From Azoarcus indigens (GTDB lineage: Bacteria > Pseudomonadota > Gammaproteobacteria > Burkholderiales > Rhodocyclaceae), in NCBI RefSeq assembly GCF_004361735.1, contig NZ_SNVV01000010.1:1-64000 (forward strand): a DNA stretch of 64,000 nucleotides, in the 5' to 3' direction. Of the stretch, positions 28,597 through 37,161 are shown in pieces (position 1 is the first letter of the stretch; each line of letters opens with the position of its first letter). The notes below the pieces were generated by a model. It was given only the letters and a program-made list of their open reading frames with translations, did no database searches and was not told the origin of the DNA. The position numbers were made by a program, and so were the translations under genes.

Positions 28597-29472
28597 CTAA
28601 TCGGAAGTGGTAGCCCGTGCCCGCGCTTGCAACCAGCGCACGAAGTGCCGCACCCAGGGCAGGGTCTGCGCCGCTGGCGAGACGACGGCATAGAAACCCT
28701 TGTCCGCCACTTCGATGTCGAACGGCTTTACCAGCGTGCCGGCGGCGAGATAGGGCTTGGCCAGCAGGCTGACGGTGAGGGCGATGCCGGCGCCGGCGGC
28801 GGCGGCCTCCAGCATCATCATCGAGTCCTCGAACAGCGGGCCTTCGGCCGGCTCGCCACGGGCCAGGTCGGCGGCAGCGAACCAGGGCGACCACGCCAGC
28901 AGCGGATGGCGCAGCAGGCGCTGGCCGTCCAGGTCGGCGGGCCGGGCGAGGCGGTCGGCGAGGGCGGGGCTGCACACAGGGAAGACGGTTTCGCGCCGCA
29001 GCTCGTAGGCCTCCAGCCCCGGCCAGGGCGGATCGCCGTAGCGCAGGCCGACGTCGGCCTCGCCGGCGGTGAGCGGCGCCAGGCTGGTGGAGGTGGAGAG
29101 CACGAAGTCGATGCGCGGGTCTTCCTGCGGGTAGTCGGCGAGCTGGCCGACCAGCCATTTGGCGCCGATCGCTGGCGCCACCGACAGGCGCAGCGGCCGT
29201 GCTTCCAGGCGGCGCAGACGGGTGCTGGCGGTTTCCAGCCGGCGCAGGGCGGCGCGGACTTCGACCAGGTAATCCTGGCCGGCGGCGGTCAGCGTCACCA
29301 GCCGGTTGTGGCGCTCGAACAGCGGCAGGCCCAGCCAGTCTTCCAGCGCGTGGATGCGGTGGCTGATGGCGGAGGGCGTGAGGTGCAGCTCCTCGGCCGC
29401 AGCCAGGAAGCTGCCGCTGCGGGCGGCGGCCTCGAAGGCGACCAGGGCGGGCAGGGGCGGCAGGCGGATCAT
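28597..29472 (-). CDS. LysR-family transcriptional regulator (GcvA-like)
   Basis: This 291-residue protein has an N-terminal winged helix (LVAFEAAARSGSFLAAAEELHLTPSAISHRIHALEDWLG) and a C-terminal substrate-binding domain (about 90-285). The SFLAAAEELHLTPSAISH pattern and LFERHNRLVTLT resemble the GcvA branch. Nothing in the neighbourhood identifies its target. The 237 bases upstream to the next gene hold no recognisable feature. Confidence 0.92.
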   Translation of the reverse strand: MIRLPPLPALVAFEAAARSGSFLAAAEELHLTPSAISHRIHALEDWLGLPLFERHNRLVTLTAAGQDYLVEVRAALRRLETASTRLRRLEARPLRLSVAPAIGAKWLVGQLADYPQEDPRIDFVLSTSTSLAPLTAGEADVGLRYGDPPWPGLEAYELRRETVFPVCSPALADRLARPADLDGQRLLRHPLLAWSPWFAAADLARGEPAEGPLFEDSMMMLEAAAAGAGIALTVSLLAKPYLAAGTLVKPFDIEVADKGFYAVVSPAAQTLPWVRHFVRWLQARARATTSD

Positions 29473-29710
29473 GGCTGGGTGGCGGCGGGCATGGTAGCGA
29501 TACTACCGCCGCGGGCGAGAGGCGGCGAAGCGGCGGCGGCGCTGCGAAAGGCTGCAATTGGCCGTTCGGGGGCGCCAGCCGCATCAGCAGGCAAGCCGGC
29601 AACTCAATAGCCGGTGGCCCTCCACCCCGCCTTCTTCGGCAGGCTCCGGGGCAGGCCCGCATCCTGCAGCGCCCTGCACCCGCCGCGGGGCTCAGGGCGA
29701 ATGGCCGTGC

Positions 29711-31042
29711 TTACCTGCTTGCTGGGTCACTAACTGCCCGCGGCAGCGTCACCCGCGCTTCCAGCCCGCCCTCGGGATGGTTGCCCAGCGCCACCTCGCC
29801 ACGCTGGGCGCGCAGCAGGTTGCGGGCGATCGCCAGGCCCAGGCCGGTGCCACCGGTTTCGCGGTTGCGGGAGGACTCGGTGCGGTAGAACGGCTCGAAC
29901 ACCTTCTCCAACTCATCCGCCGGCAGGCCGGGGCCGTGGTCGCGGATGCGGATCTCGTAGCGGTCCGGCAACTCGGCCAGCGTGATGTTGACCTCGCCGC
30001 CGAACTTCACCCCGTTCTCCACCAGGTTCCACAGCGCCCGGCGCAGCGCCGTAGGGCGGCTGGGGCAGGGCGTGGGCGCGCTGCCGCTGACGGTGACCGT
30101 CCAGCCGAGGTCGGCGGCGTCGGCGCGCAGCACGTCGGCCAGGCTTTCCAGGCTCACCGGCTGCGGCGGGCTGGAGGCGTCCATGCTGCGGGCGTAGGCC
30201 AGTCCTTCCTTGACCAGCGATTGCATGGCGTCGAGGTCGGCCTGGATGCGGTCGCGCAGGTTTTCCTCGTCCACCATCTCGGCGCGCAGGCGCAGGCGGG
30301 TGATGGGCGTCTGCAGATCGTGGGAGATGGCGGCGAGGATGCGGGTGCGCTCGGCCACATGCTCGCGGATGCGCTGCTGCATCTGGTTGAAGGCGGCGGC
30401 GGCCTGGGCTACCTCGGTGGGGCCGCTGGAGCTCATCGGCGCGCGCTCCGGGTCTTCGCCCAGGGCGCGGGCGGCGGCGGCCAGCCGCGACAGCGGCCGG
30501 GTGGCGATGCGCACCGCCAGCCAGGTGAGCAGGGCGACGCCGATGACCAGCGCCGCCAGCGCGGCGATGAGGCGATCCGGCGGCGCCAGCGGCGGGCCGG
30601 GTTCCGGGCCGATGCCGGGCAGGCGCACGCTCAAGGGCGTGCCGTCGCGCAGCGGGATGGTGACCAGGTAGAAGGGATGGTTGTCCGGCCGCTGGACGAC
30701 GGTGAGGCTGGCCTTGTGGTCCGGCAGGGCGGTGCCTAGCGCGCGCAGCAGGGCGTGGTCGCGCACCGGCTGGGCGTTGTCCGGCGGCGGGCGCAGGGCC
30801 AGGCGCAGGCGGCGGCGGCCGAGGTCGTCTATCCAGCCGGCGCGCTCCTGGGGCGGCAGGCGCTCCAGCACCTGCACGGTGGCGGCGATTTCCTGGGCGA
30901 TGCCCTCGAACAGCACGTTGCGGCCGACGCGGTCGCGCTCGCCGACGAAGAGGGCGAAGCTCACCGCCAGCACCACTGCCATGCCCAGCAGCCAGATCAG
31001 CATCAGGCGGGCGAACAGGCTGCGCGGCAGCGGCAGCCTCAT
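29711..31042 (-). CDS. Sensor histidine kinase, EnvZ/CpxA-like
   Basis: This 443-residue membrane kinase has transmembrane segments at about 11-33 and 158-178 enclosing a periplasmic sensor domain, and a HAMP linker to about 231. The HisKA domain follows with the phospho-histidine at about 241 (ISHDLQTPITRLRLR), then an ATPase domain with NLVENGVKFG and GTGLGLAIARNL. It overlaps its response regulator by four bases (ATGA). The operon is divergent from a Spy/CpxP-like chaperone gene, which suggests envelope-stress sensing. Confidence 0.93.
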   Translation of the reverse strand: MRLPLPRSLFARLMLIWLLGMAVVLAVSFALFVGERDRVGRNVLFEGIAQEIAATVQVLERLPPQERAGWIDDLGRRRLRLALRPPPDNAQPVRDHALLRALGTALPDHKASLTVVQRPDNHPFYLVTIPLRDGTPLSVRLPGIGPEPGPPLAPPDRLIAALAALVIGVALLTWLAVRIATRPLSRLAAAARALGEDPERAPMSSSGPTEVAQAAAAFNQMQQRIREHVAERTRILAAISHDLQTPITRLRLRAEMVDEENLRDRIQADLDAMQSLVKEGLAYARSMDASSPPQPVSLESLADVLRADAADLGWTVTVSGSAPTPCPSRPTALRRALWNLVENGVKFGGEVNITLAELPDRYEIRIRDHGPGLPADELEKVFEPFYRTESSRNRETGGTGLGLAIARNLLRAQRGEVALGNHPEGGLEARVTLPRAVSDPASR

Positions 31043-31806
31043 TGCGCGCCCTCGCCGCCGAGTTGGCCGACGCTGTGCACCTCGCTGCTCAGCACATAGC
31101 CTTCATTGCGCACCGTCTTGATGATGGCCGGCTCGCGGGCGTTGTCGCCCAGGCGCTGGCGCAGCCGGCTCACCAGCAGGTCGATGGAGCGGTCGAACAC
31201 GTCCGCCTCGCGGCCCTGGGTGAATTCCATCAGCTGGTCGCGCGACAGCACCCGCTGCGGATGGGCGAGGAACACGCCCAGCATGCGGTATTCGGCGCCG
31301 GACAGCGGCACCACCGTGCCGGCCCCGTCGATGAGGTGGCGGTTCACCGTATCCAGCCGCCAGCCGGCGAAGTGCAGCTCGCGCGCCTGCCCGGGCGGGG
31401 AGGCTTCCAGGTTGGGCGGCAGCGCGCGGGCACGGCGCAGGATGGCGCGGATGCGGGCGTACAGCTCGCGCGGCACGAAGGGCTTGGGCAGGTAATCGTC
31501 GGCGCCCATCTCCAGGCCGATGATGCGGTCCATGTCTTCGCCGCGGGCGGTCAGCATCAGGATGGGCGTGTTGGCGTGGGCGTGGGTGGCGCGCAGGTTG
31601 CGGCACAGGGTGAGGCCGTCCTCGCCGGGCATCATCAGGTCGAGCACGATGAGGTCCACCCGGTGTTTCTCCAGCGCCGCCTTCATCTCGCGGCCGTCGG
31701 CGGCGGTGGTGCAGCGCAGGCCCTGCTTTTCGAGGTAGTCGGCCAGCAGGCCGCGGATGTCGCGGTCGTCATCGACGATCAGGATGTGGTCTTGCTGATT
31801 GCTCAT
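31039..31806 (-). CDS. OmpR-family response regulator
   Basis: This 255-residue regulator has a receiver domain with VDDDRD and the phospho-accepting aspartate at about 56 (VLDLMMPGEDGL), and a C-terminal winged helix (LSGAEYRMLGVFLAHPQRVLSR, DRSIDLLVSRLRQRLGD). ATG 31806 has a GGAGAGATCACGACC leader. Coupling to the kinase and divergence from the Spy-like gene suggest direct control of the latter (inference). Confidence 0.94.
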   Translation of the reverse strand: MSNQQDHILIVDDDRDIRGLLADYLEKQGLRCTTAADGREMKAALEKHRVDLIVLDLMMPGEDGLTLCRNLRATHAHANTPILMLTARGEDMDRIIGLEMGADDYLPKPFVPRELYARIRAILRRARALPPNLEASPPGQARELHFAGWRLDTVNRHLIDGAGTVVPLSGAEYRMLGVFLAHPQRVLSRDQLMEFTQGREADVFDRSIDLLVSRLRQRLGDNAREPAIIKTVRNEGYVLSSEVHSVGQLGGEGAQ

Positions 31807-31996
31807 GGTCGTGATCTCTCCGTGGGACGCATCTTAAGGTCCGGCTGTGGTGGCTTTGTATCCCTGCGTATCCGGAGCGGGCCGGGAGACATGTTCATGC
31901 AAAAGCAGCCCTTGCGAGACAAATGCGGCTTACACGGCGCTGTTCAAATGGCTCCGTCGCCCGAACGAACGGGCACATCAACGCAAGGAGAGACAC

Positions 31997-32524
31997 ATGA
32001 AGACCTGGATGAAGACCTCGATTGCCGCCGCCGTCATCGCCGTTCATGCGCTGGGCACCACCGCTGCATTCGCCCGGGACGACGACCACCGCGGCCCGGG
32101 CCGTGGGCCGGGCTGGACCCAGACCTCGCCGGAGAAGGCCCAGCAGCACGCCGAGCTGCGCCTCGCCAGGCTGGAGCTGGCGCTGGCGATCAAGCCGGAA
32201 CAGCAAGCCGCGTGGGATCAGTTCAAGACCAGCATCGCCGCCCAGCAGGCCAAGGCTGGCGAACGCTTCGCCGCACGCAAGGACAAGGCGGAGGCGCCCC
32301 GTACCGCCAGCGAGCGTCTGGCGAAGATGGAGGAAATGAGCCAGCTGCGCCTGGCCGAGCTGGCCGAGACCCGCAAGGCGGTGGATACGCTCTACCCGCG
32401 GCTGAGCGACGCGCAGAAGAAGGTGTTCGACGCCGAGTTCATGAAGGGCCCCGACCCGCGTGGCGACCACCGTGGTCCGGGCAAGGGCCCGGGCCGCGAT
32501 GCTGGCCCGCAGCAGGGCCACTGA
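31997..32524 (+). CDS. Spy/CpxP-family periplasmic protein
   Basis: This 175-residue protein has a signal peptide (residues 1 to about 27, ending AAFA) and a mostly helical body. Two LTxxQ-like helices are degenerate: IKPEQQAAWDQF and LSDAQKKVFDAEF. Gly/Pro/Asp/His-rich ends (DDDHRGPGRGPG and DHRGPGKGPG) might bind metal. Spy-type proteins are ATP-independent periplasmic chaperones. The start ATG 31997 follows AAGGAGAGACAC. Its position opposite a two-component operon mirrors cpxP-cpxRA. Confidence 0.82.
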   Translation: MKTWMKTSIAAAVIAVHALGTTAAFARDDDHRGPGRGPGWTQTSPEKAQQHAELRLARLELALAIKPEQQAAWDQFKTSIAAQQAKAGERFAARKDKAEAPRTASERLAKMEEMSQLRLAELAETRKAVDTLYPRLSDAQKKVFDAEFMKGPDPRGDHRGPGKGPGRDAGPQQGH

Positions 32525-32571
32525 GCTTCAGTCGCAGTACACACCCGCCCGCGTCGATGGCGGCGCGGGGA

Positions 32572-32603
32572 GGCGGAACGGCCCGGCGACGGGCCGTTCC
32601 GCC
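32572..32603 (+). terminator. Hairpin downstream of the Spy-like gene
   Basis: A perfect 14-bp stem (GGCGGAACGGCCCG / CGGGCCGTTCCGCC) with a GCGA tetraloop lies 48 bases after the stop. No T-run follows, so its role as terminator is uncertain. Confidence 0.5.
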
Positions 32604-32746
32604 GTTCACGCGGTGCGACGCCTTTGGCGTGGAGGGGCGCCGGGAGAAGGCCAGGGAGGCCGGGCTTGGGCGCCCGGTCGGAGGAAAGATGGCCCCTTGC
32701 TGCCGGGCGCGGGCGGAAGGCCTGCTGCTTGAAGCCGCCGCCCGCT

Positions 32747-34291
32747 TCAGCCGGCCTGGCTCAGCGGCGCGGGGGAAACCCGCTGACGGGGCAGGTAAGG
32801 CAGCGCCGCCGCGGTCGGTACCTCTTCGTTCAACTGCGTCAGCACCATCAGGATCCAGCCGGCACAGGTGCTCTCGGTGACGCGGAAGCGGCGGCCGTCG
32901 ACCATGTAAACGTCGAATACATGGTTGGGGTGGCTGTGGCGCTTGCGCTCGGTGAGGCGCAGCCAGGTGTCCAGCTCGGCATCGCCGATGCGGGGGCCGA
33001 CCTGCTTGCTGTGGCAGTGGCGGATCAGGCCGGCGTAGGTGCTGACGGTGGGTGGCAGCTGGTGGAGTTCGCGGAAGGCGTCGTTGGTGAGCACCAGGCG
33101 GTCGGATGCGTCCAGCAGCGCCATCGGCTGGCGCATGCTGTCCAGCCCGCTCAGCAGGGCGGTGAGGGCGAAGCCGTTCTCGCGCGCGCTGCCGAACTGC
33201 CGTGCCGGCGGGAGGGGCGGCGTGGTGGCGGCTGGCGGCTCGCCGAAGTCCAGGCCGGCGACGCGGTCCCGCCCTTGGTGCTTGGCGCGGTACAGCATCT
33301 GGTCGGCCAGCCGCATCCAGGCTTCGTGGCTGTCCAGGTCGGGGCTGAGTTCGGCGACGCCAAAGCTGGCGGTGACCAGGGTGTCGTCCAGCAGCGGGGT
33401 TTCATGCAGGCGGGCGCGCAGGCGCTCGATCAGCACGCGTGCTTCCTTGGCGCGGGTCTGCGGCAGCAGCATGCCGAATTCCTCGCCGCCGTAGCGGCCG
33501 GCGATGTCGGTGGTGCGCAGGCACTCGCGCAGCAGGCCGGCGAAGCGGCGTATGGCGTCGTCGCCGGCTTCGTGGCCGTGATCGTCGTTGATGCGCTTGA
33601 AGTGGTCGATGTCCGTCAGCACCAGGGTGGCCGGCAGGCCGGCGCGGCGGTAGCGGGCGAATTCGTTGCGTACCTGGGCTTCCCAATGGCTGCGGTTGTA
33701 GAGGCCGGAAAGGCCGTCGTGGCGCGTCTGGTGCTCCAGTTCGGCGCGCTTGTTGCGCAACTTGGTGATGGCCTGGTGGGCGGTGTGCGCCACCAGCAGC
33801 GGGTGGGTGAGCAGCAGCGGCAGGCAGGACAGTATGTTGGCCATGGTGGATTCCGGCAGCCAGCGGAAGCCGCCGAGGAGCAGCCCCAACACCAGGCCGG
33901 CGGCCTGCCAGGCGAGGCCGCGGCCGAGCAGCTGCATGCCGCCGGCGGTCAGGCTGCTCATGCACAGCAGGGTGATGGTGAGCGCGCTGGGCAGGGCGTT
34001 GAAGCCGATCAGCGCAATCCAGAAGCCACCGGCGAACTGGTCGACCAGCAGGTTGCGCTGTTCGGCGCGGAAGGGATTGCCTGCCCGCCGCGCCCAGGCC
34101 CAGGCCAGGTGCGGCCAGACGAAGCAATAGAGCAGCAGGCCTATCCATTCCGCCAGCGGGGCGCCGGTGTGATGGAAGACGGTGAGAACCAGTGGCGAAC
34201 CCACGGCCAGCCCTAGCACGCGCGGCAAGTAGGACTTGCGGGCGAAGCCGAGCTGGGCAGCATGGAGGCTGGGTTCGTTGGCGGTAAGCAT
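32747..34291 (-). CDS. MASE2-GGDEF diguanylate cyclase with C-terminal PAS
   Basis: This 514-residue protein should make cyclic di-GMP. The N-terminal MASE2 membrane sensor (about residues 20-175) contains NLLVDQFAGGFWIALIGFN. A GGDEF domain follows (about 185-345) with an intact active site RYGGEEF and substrate residues DIDHFKRINDDHGHEAGD. Unusually, a PAS-like region (about 375-500, resembling the PAS_7 type, with QPMALLDASDRLVLTNDAF) lies after the GGDEF domain. It is the last of three c-di-GMP genes on this strand, 55 bases downstream of the next. Confidence 0.92.
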   Translation of the reverse strand: MLTANEPSLHAAQLGFARKSYLPRVLGLAVGSPLVLTVFHHTGAPLAEWIGLLLYCFVWPHLAWAWARRAGNPFRAEQRNLLVDQFAGGFWIALIGFNALPSALTITLLCMSSLTAGGMQLLGRGLAWQAAGLVLGLLLGGFRWLPESTMANILSCLPLLLTHPLLVAHTAHQAITKLRNKRAELEHQTRHDGLSGLYNRSHWEAQVRNEFARYRRAGLPATLVLTDIDHFKRINDDHGHEAGDDAIRRFAGLLRECLRTTDIAGRYGGEEFGMLLPQTRAKEARVLIERLRARLHETPLLDDTLVTASFGVAELSPDLDSHEAWMRLADQMLYRAKHQGRDRVAGLDFGEPPAATTPPLPPARQFGSARENGFALTALLSGLDSMRQPMALLDASDRLVLTNDAFRELHQLPPTVSTYAGLIRHCHSKQVGPRIGDAELDTWLRLTERKRHSHPNHVFDVYMVDGRRFRVTESTCAGWILMVLTQLNEEVPTAAALPYLPRQRVSPAPLSQAG

Positions 34292-34346
34292 GGGGCTAGC
34301 ATGCCATGCGCCGAAAGTATTACCCGTGTGATTCTTGGCAGCTGCC

Positions 34347-36995
34347 TTATCGCCCTGCCAGCCACTGTTCCAGCGTATCCGGGGCTAGCGGACGGGCATA
34401 GAGATAACCCTGCCCGATGTGGCAGCCGTGCCGGGCGAGGAAGCGGGCCTGCTCTTGCCGCTCTATGCCTTCGGCGACGACGGTGAGGTTGAGGCTCTCG
34501 CCCATGCGGATGACTGCGTCCACCAGCGCGCCGGTCTTGTCGTCGCGGCCGAGGTCGCGGATGAAGCTGCGGTCCAGCTTCAGCTCGCTCACCGGCAGGC
34601 TGCGCAGGTAGCCCAGGCTGGAGTAGCCGGTGCCGAAATCGTCCAGCGCCAGATGCACGCCGGCGGCGTGGATGGCGGCGACGTTCTCCTGGGTGATGGG
34701 GTGGGCGTCCATCACCATGCTCTCGGTGGCTTCCAGGGTGATGTCGCGCGGGGTGAGGCAGTGGCGGGCCAGGGTGTCGGCGATCAGCGCCGGCAGTGTG
34801 GGGTCGCGGAAGTGGGGCGAAGAGAGGTTGAGCGATACCGAAGGAATCGGCACGCCGCGCCGGCGCCAGTCGGCGAGCTGGCGACAGGCTTCGTCCAGCA
34901 CCACCCGGCCGAGCTCGACGATGAGGCCGCATTCCTCTGCCAGCGGAATGAAGTGGGAGGGCGGCACGTCGCCGAAGTGCGGATCGCGCCAGCGCGCCAG
35001 CGCTTCCACGCCGTACAGGCGGTTGTCGTCCAGCCGCAGCTGGGGCTGGTAGTGCAGGTACAGGCCGCCGCCGCTGAGGGCGTCGCGCAGCGCCGCCTCC
35101 AGCGCCATGCGCTCGTGGGCGTAGCGGTTCATCTCCGGGCTGAAGAATTCGTAGGCGTTGCGGCCGGCGGCCTTGGCCTGGTACATGGCGACATCGGCGT
35201 GGCGCAGCAGGGTGTCTACATCGCAGCCGTTGTCCGGGAACAGGCTGACGCCGATGCTGGCGGAGGGATTGAGCCGGGCGCCGGCCACCTGCAGCGGGCG
35301 GGCGAGGCTGGCGAGCAGCCGCTCCACCGCCGCGCAGGCCTGCTCGGCGTTGGTCTGCGGCAGCACGATGGCGAACTCGTCGCCGGACAGGCGGCCGACC
35401 AGGTCGGCGTCGCGCACGCATTCCTGCAGGCGCTGGGCGATCTCGCGCAGCAGGGCGTCGCCGCTGTCGTGGCCCAGGGTGTCGTTCACCTGCTTGAAGC
35501 GGTCGAGGTCGATGAACAGCATCGCCAGCGGCGTACCGTGGCGGGCGCACAGGGCAAGGGCGCGGCTGGCCTGGGCGAGCAGCAGGCGGCGGTTGGGCAG
35601 GCCGGTGAGGGCGTCGTAGAAGGCGAGGCGCTCGATGTGGATCTTGGCCGCTTCGCGTTCTATCGCCACCGCGCACAGCGGCGCACACAACTCCACCAGT
35701 TGGCGGTGCAGATCGTCCGGCCGGCGCTGGTCCACGAAGTAGCAGGCGAGCGTGCCCAGCACCCGGCCGTTGCGCGCCTTGATGGGGTGCGCCCAGCAGG
35801 CGGCGATGCCGGCCGCCGCCGCCAGCTCGCGGTAGGGCGCCCAGGCCGGCGAACTGGCCACCGAGCTGGCCTCCACCGACGTGCCGTACCAGGCGGCGGT
35901 GCCGCTGGAGGCGGAGTCCGGCGCGATCGGCAACTGGTGCAGCACCGGCCTGAACACCTCCGGCACGCTGGGGGCGGCGAGCAGGCGCAGGTATTTGCTG
36001 TCGTCCGAGGCCACCAGGATGGCCACCCGCAGTTCCGGGGCGATGCTCTCCACCTTGCGGCAGACGGTGTCCATCACCTCCCGCACCGGGCGGTCCTGGA
36101 TCATGGTTTCGAGCACGCTGCGCTGGAGCAGCTCGTACATCTTGCTGCGGGTGATCTCGGTGAGGGCGATCACGCAGTTGCGCAGGCTGCCGTCCTCGCG
36201 GTGTATCGGGTCCATGACCAGCGAGGCCCACAGCGGCCGTCCGTCCTTGCGATAGACGATCTCGTCGGCGCGGAAGGTTTCGCCGCGGTGCTGCTGGCCA
36301 TCCAGGCGGGCGAGGCTGGCGGCCTCGGTGTGGGCGCCGGCCAGCAGCTCTCCGGGCCTGCGGCCACAGGCTTCCTCGGCGTCGTGGCCGAACAGGCGGC
36401 GGAAGCCGGCGTTGATGAAGACGATGCGGTGTTCGTCGTCGGTGATGATCACCGCGTTGCCGGTGGCGTCGGTGCCCAGCGACAGCAGTCGCAGCTGCTC
36501 CTGGTCTTCATGCTCGCGGGTGACGTCGCGCAGGAAGGCGGTGTACATCACCCGCCTGTCCACCGTGATGCGCGACAGCGACAGCGTGGCCCACAGGGCC
36601 CGGCCGTCCTTGCGCTCCAGCCTCACCTTGCGGCTGGAGCCGACGATGTGGCTCTCATTGGTGCGCCGGTTGCGCTCTATGAGTTCGTCGTGGCGCGGCT
36701 GGATGTCGGCGGGCACCAGCATGGTGACGCTGCGGCCGATGACTTCCCGGTTGCCCCAGCCCCATAGCCGCTCGGCGGCCGCATTGAAGAACACCACCCG
36801 GTTGTGCTCGTCGATGACCACCACCGCGTCTATCGCCTGCTCCAGCGTCTGCACCAGGATCTCGCCGGCGTTGGTGGCGCCGGTGAGCGCGGTGTGGCGC
36901 AGCAGCGGCAACTCCGGCAGGGGCGGGCGTTTTTCCGTTGCGTGTGTCGGCTTGACGACATCGGCGGGCGTCAGCGTGATCGGGGGTGGCGGCAT
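34347..36995 (-). CDS. PAS-PAS-GAF-GGDEF-EAL c-di-GMP enzyme
   Basis: This 882-residue cytoplasmic protein has two N-terminal PAS domains (about 40-160 and 165-290), a GAF-like domain (about 300-455), then GGDEF (about 460-620) and EAL (about 635-880). The cyclase motif reads SGDEF, a variant often still active. The phosphodiesterase residues look complete: EALARW, NLSSPHF, EATES, DDFGTGYSS and the lysine in ELKLDRSF. No transmembrane segment is seen, so it probably senses a cytosolic ligand or redox state. Net activity cannot be decided by eye. Confidence 0.92.
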   Translation of the reverse strand: MPPPPITLTPADVVKPTHATEKRPPLPELPLLRHTALTGATNAGEILVQTLEQAIDAVVVIDEHNRVVFFNAAAERLWGWGNREVIGRSVTMLVPADIQPRHDELIERNRRTNESHIVGSSRKVRLERKDGRALWATLSLSRITVDRRVMYTAFLRDVTREHEDQEQLRLLSLGTDATGNAVIITDDEHRIVFINAGFRRLFGHDAEEACGRRPGELLAGAHTEAASLARLDGQQHRGETFRADEIVYRKDGRPLWASLVMDPIHREDGSLRNCVIALTEITRSKMYELLQRSVLETMIQDRPVREVMDTVCRKVESIAPELRVAILVASDDSKYLRLLAAPSVPEVFRPVLHQLPIAPDSASSGTAAWYGTSVEASSVASSPAWAPYRELAAAAGIAACWAHPIKARNGRVLGTLACYFVDQRRPDDLHRQLVELCAPLCAVAIEREAAKIHIERLAFYDALTGLPNRRLLLAQASRALALCARHGTPLAMLFIDLDRFKQVNDTLGHDSGDALLREIAQRLQECVRDADLVGRLSGDEFAIVLPQTNAEQACAAVERLLASLARPLQVAGARLNPSASIGVSLFPDNGCDVDTLLRHADVAMYQAKAAGRNAYEFFSPEMNRYAHERMALEAALRDALSGGGLYLHYQPQLRLDDNRLYGVEALARWRDPHFGDVPPSHFIPLAEECGLIVELGRVVLDEACRQLADWRRRGVPIPSVSLNLSSPHFRDPTLPALIADTLARHCLTPRDITLEATESMVMDAHPITQENVAAIHAAGVHLALDDFGTGYSSLGYLRSLPVSELKLDRSFIRDLGRDDKTGALVDAVIRMGESLNLTVVAEGIERQEQARFLARHGCHIGQGYLYARPLAPDTLEQWLAGR

Positions 36996-37161
36996 CGTCG
37001 AGCAGGCTCAGCTAGGCAAGTCGTTGTATTTCCGGGCGCACAGCGGTTTTTTCCCCGACGGGCAGGGGCGGCTGCACGTTCGGCTCGGATTACGGCCGCA
37101 ACGGCTTTCCCGCTAAAGCAAGTTCGATACCGCTTTGGGCTTAGCACGGCCGCGCTGTTGT

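Noticed and set aside
34419-36767. 782-residue plus-strand ORF opposite the PAS-GGDEF-EAL gene
   Set aside because: Antisense shadow without domains; the minus frame is an intact multidomain enzyme.
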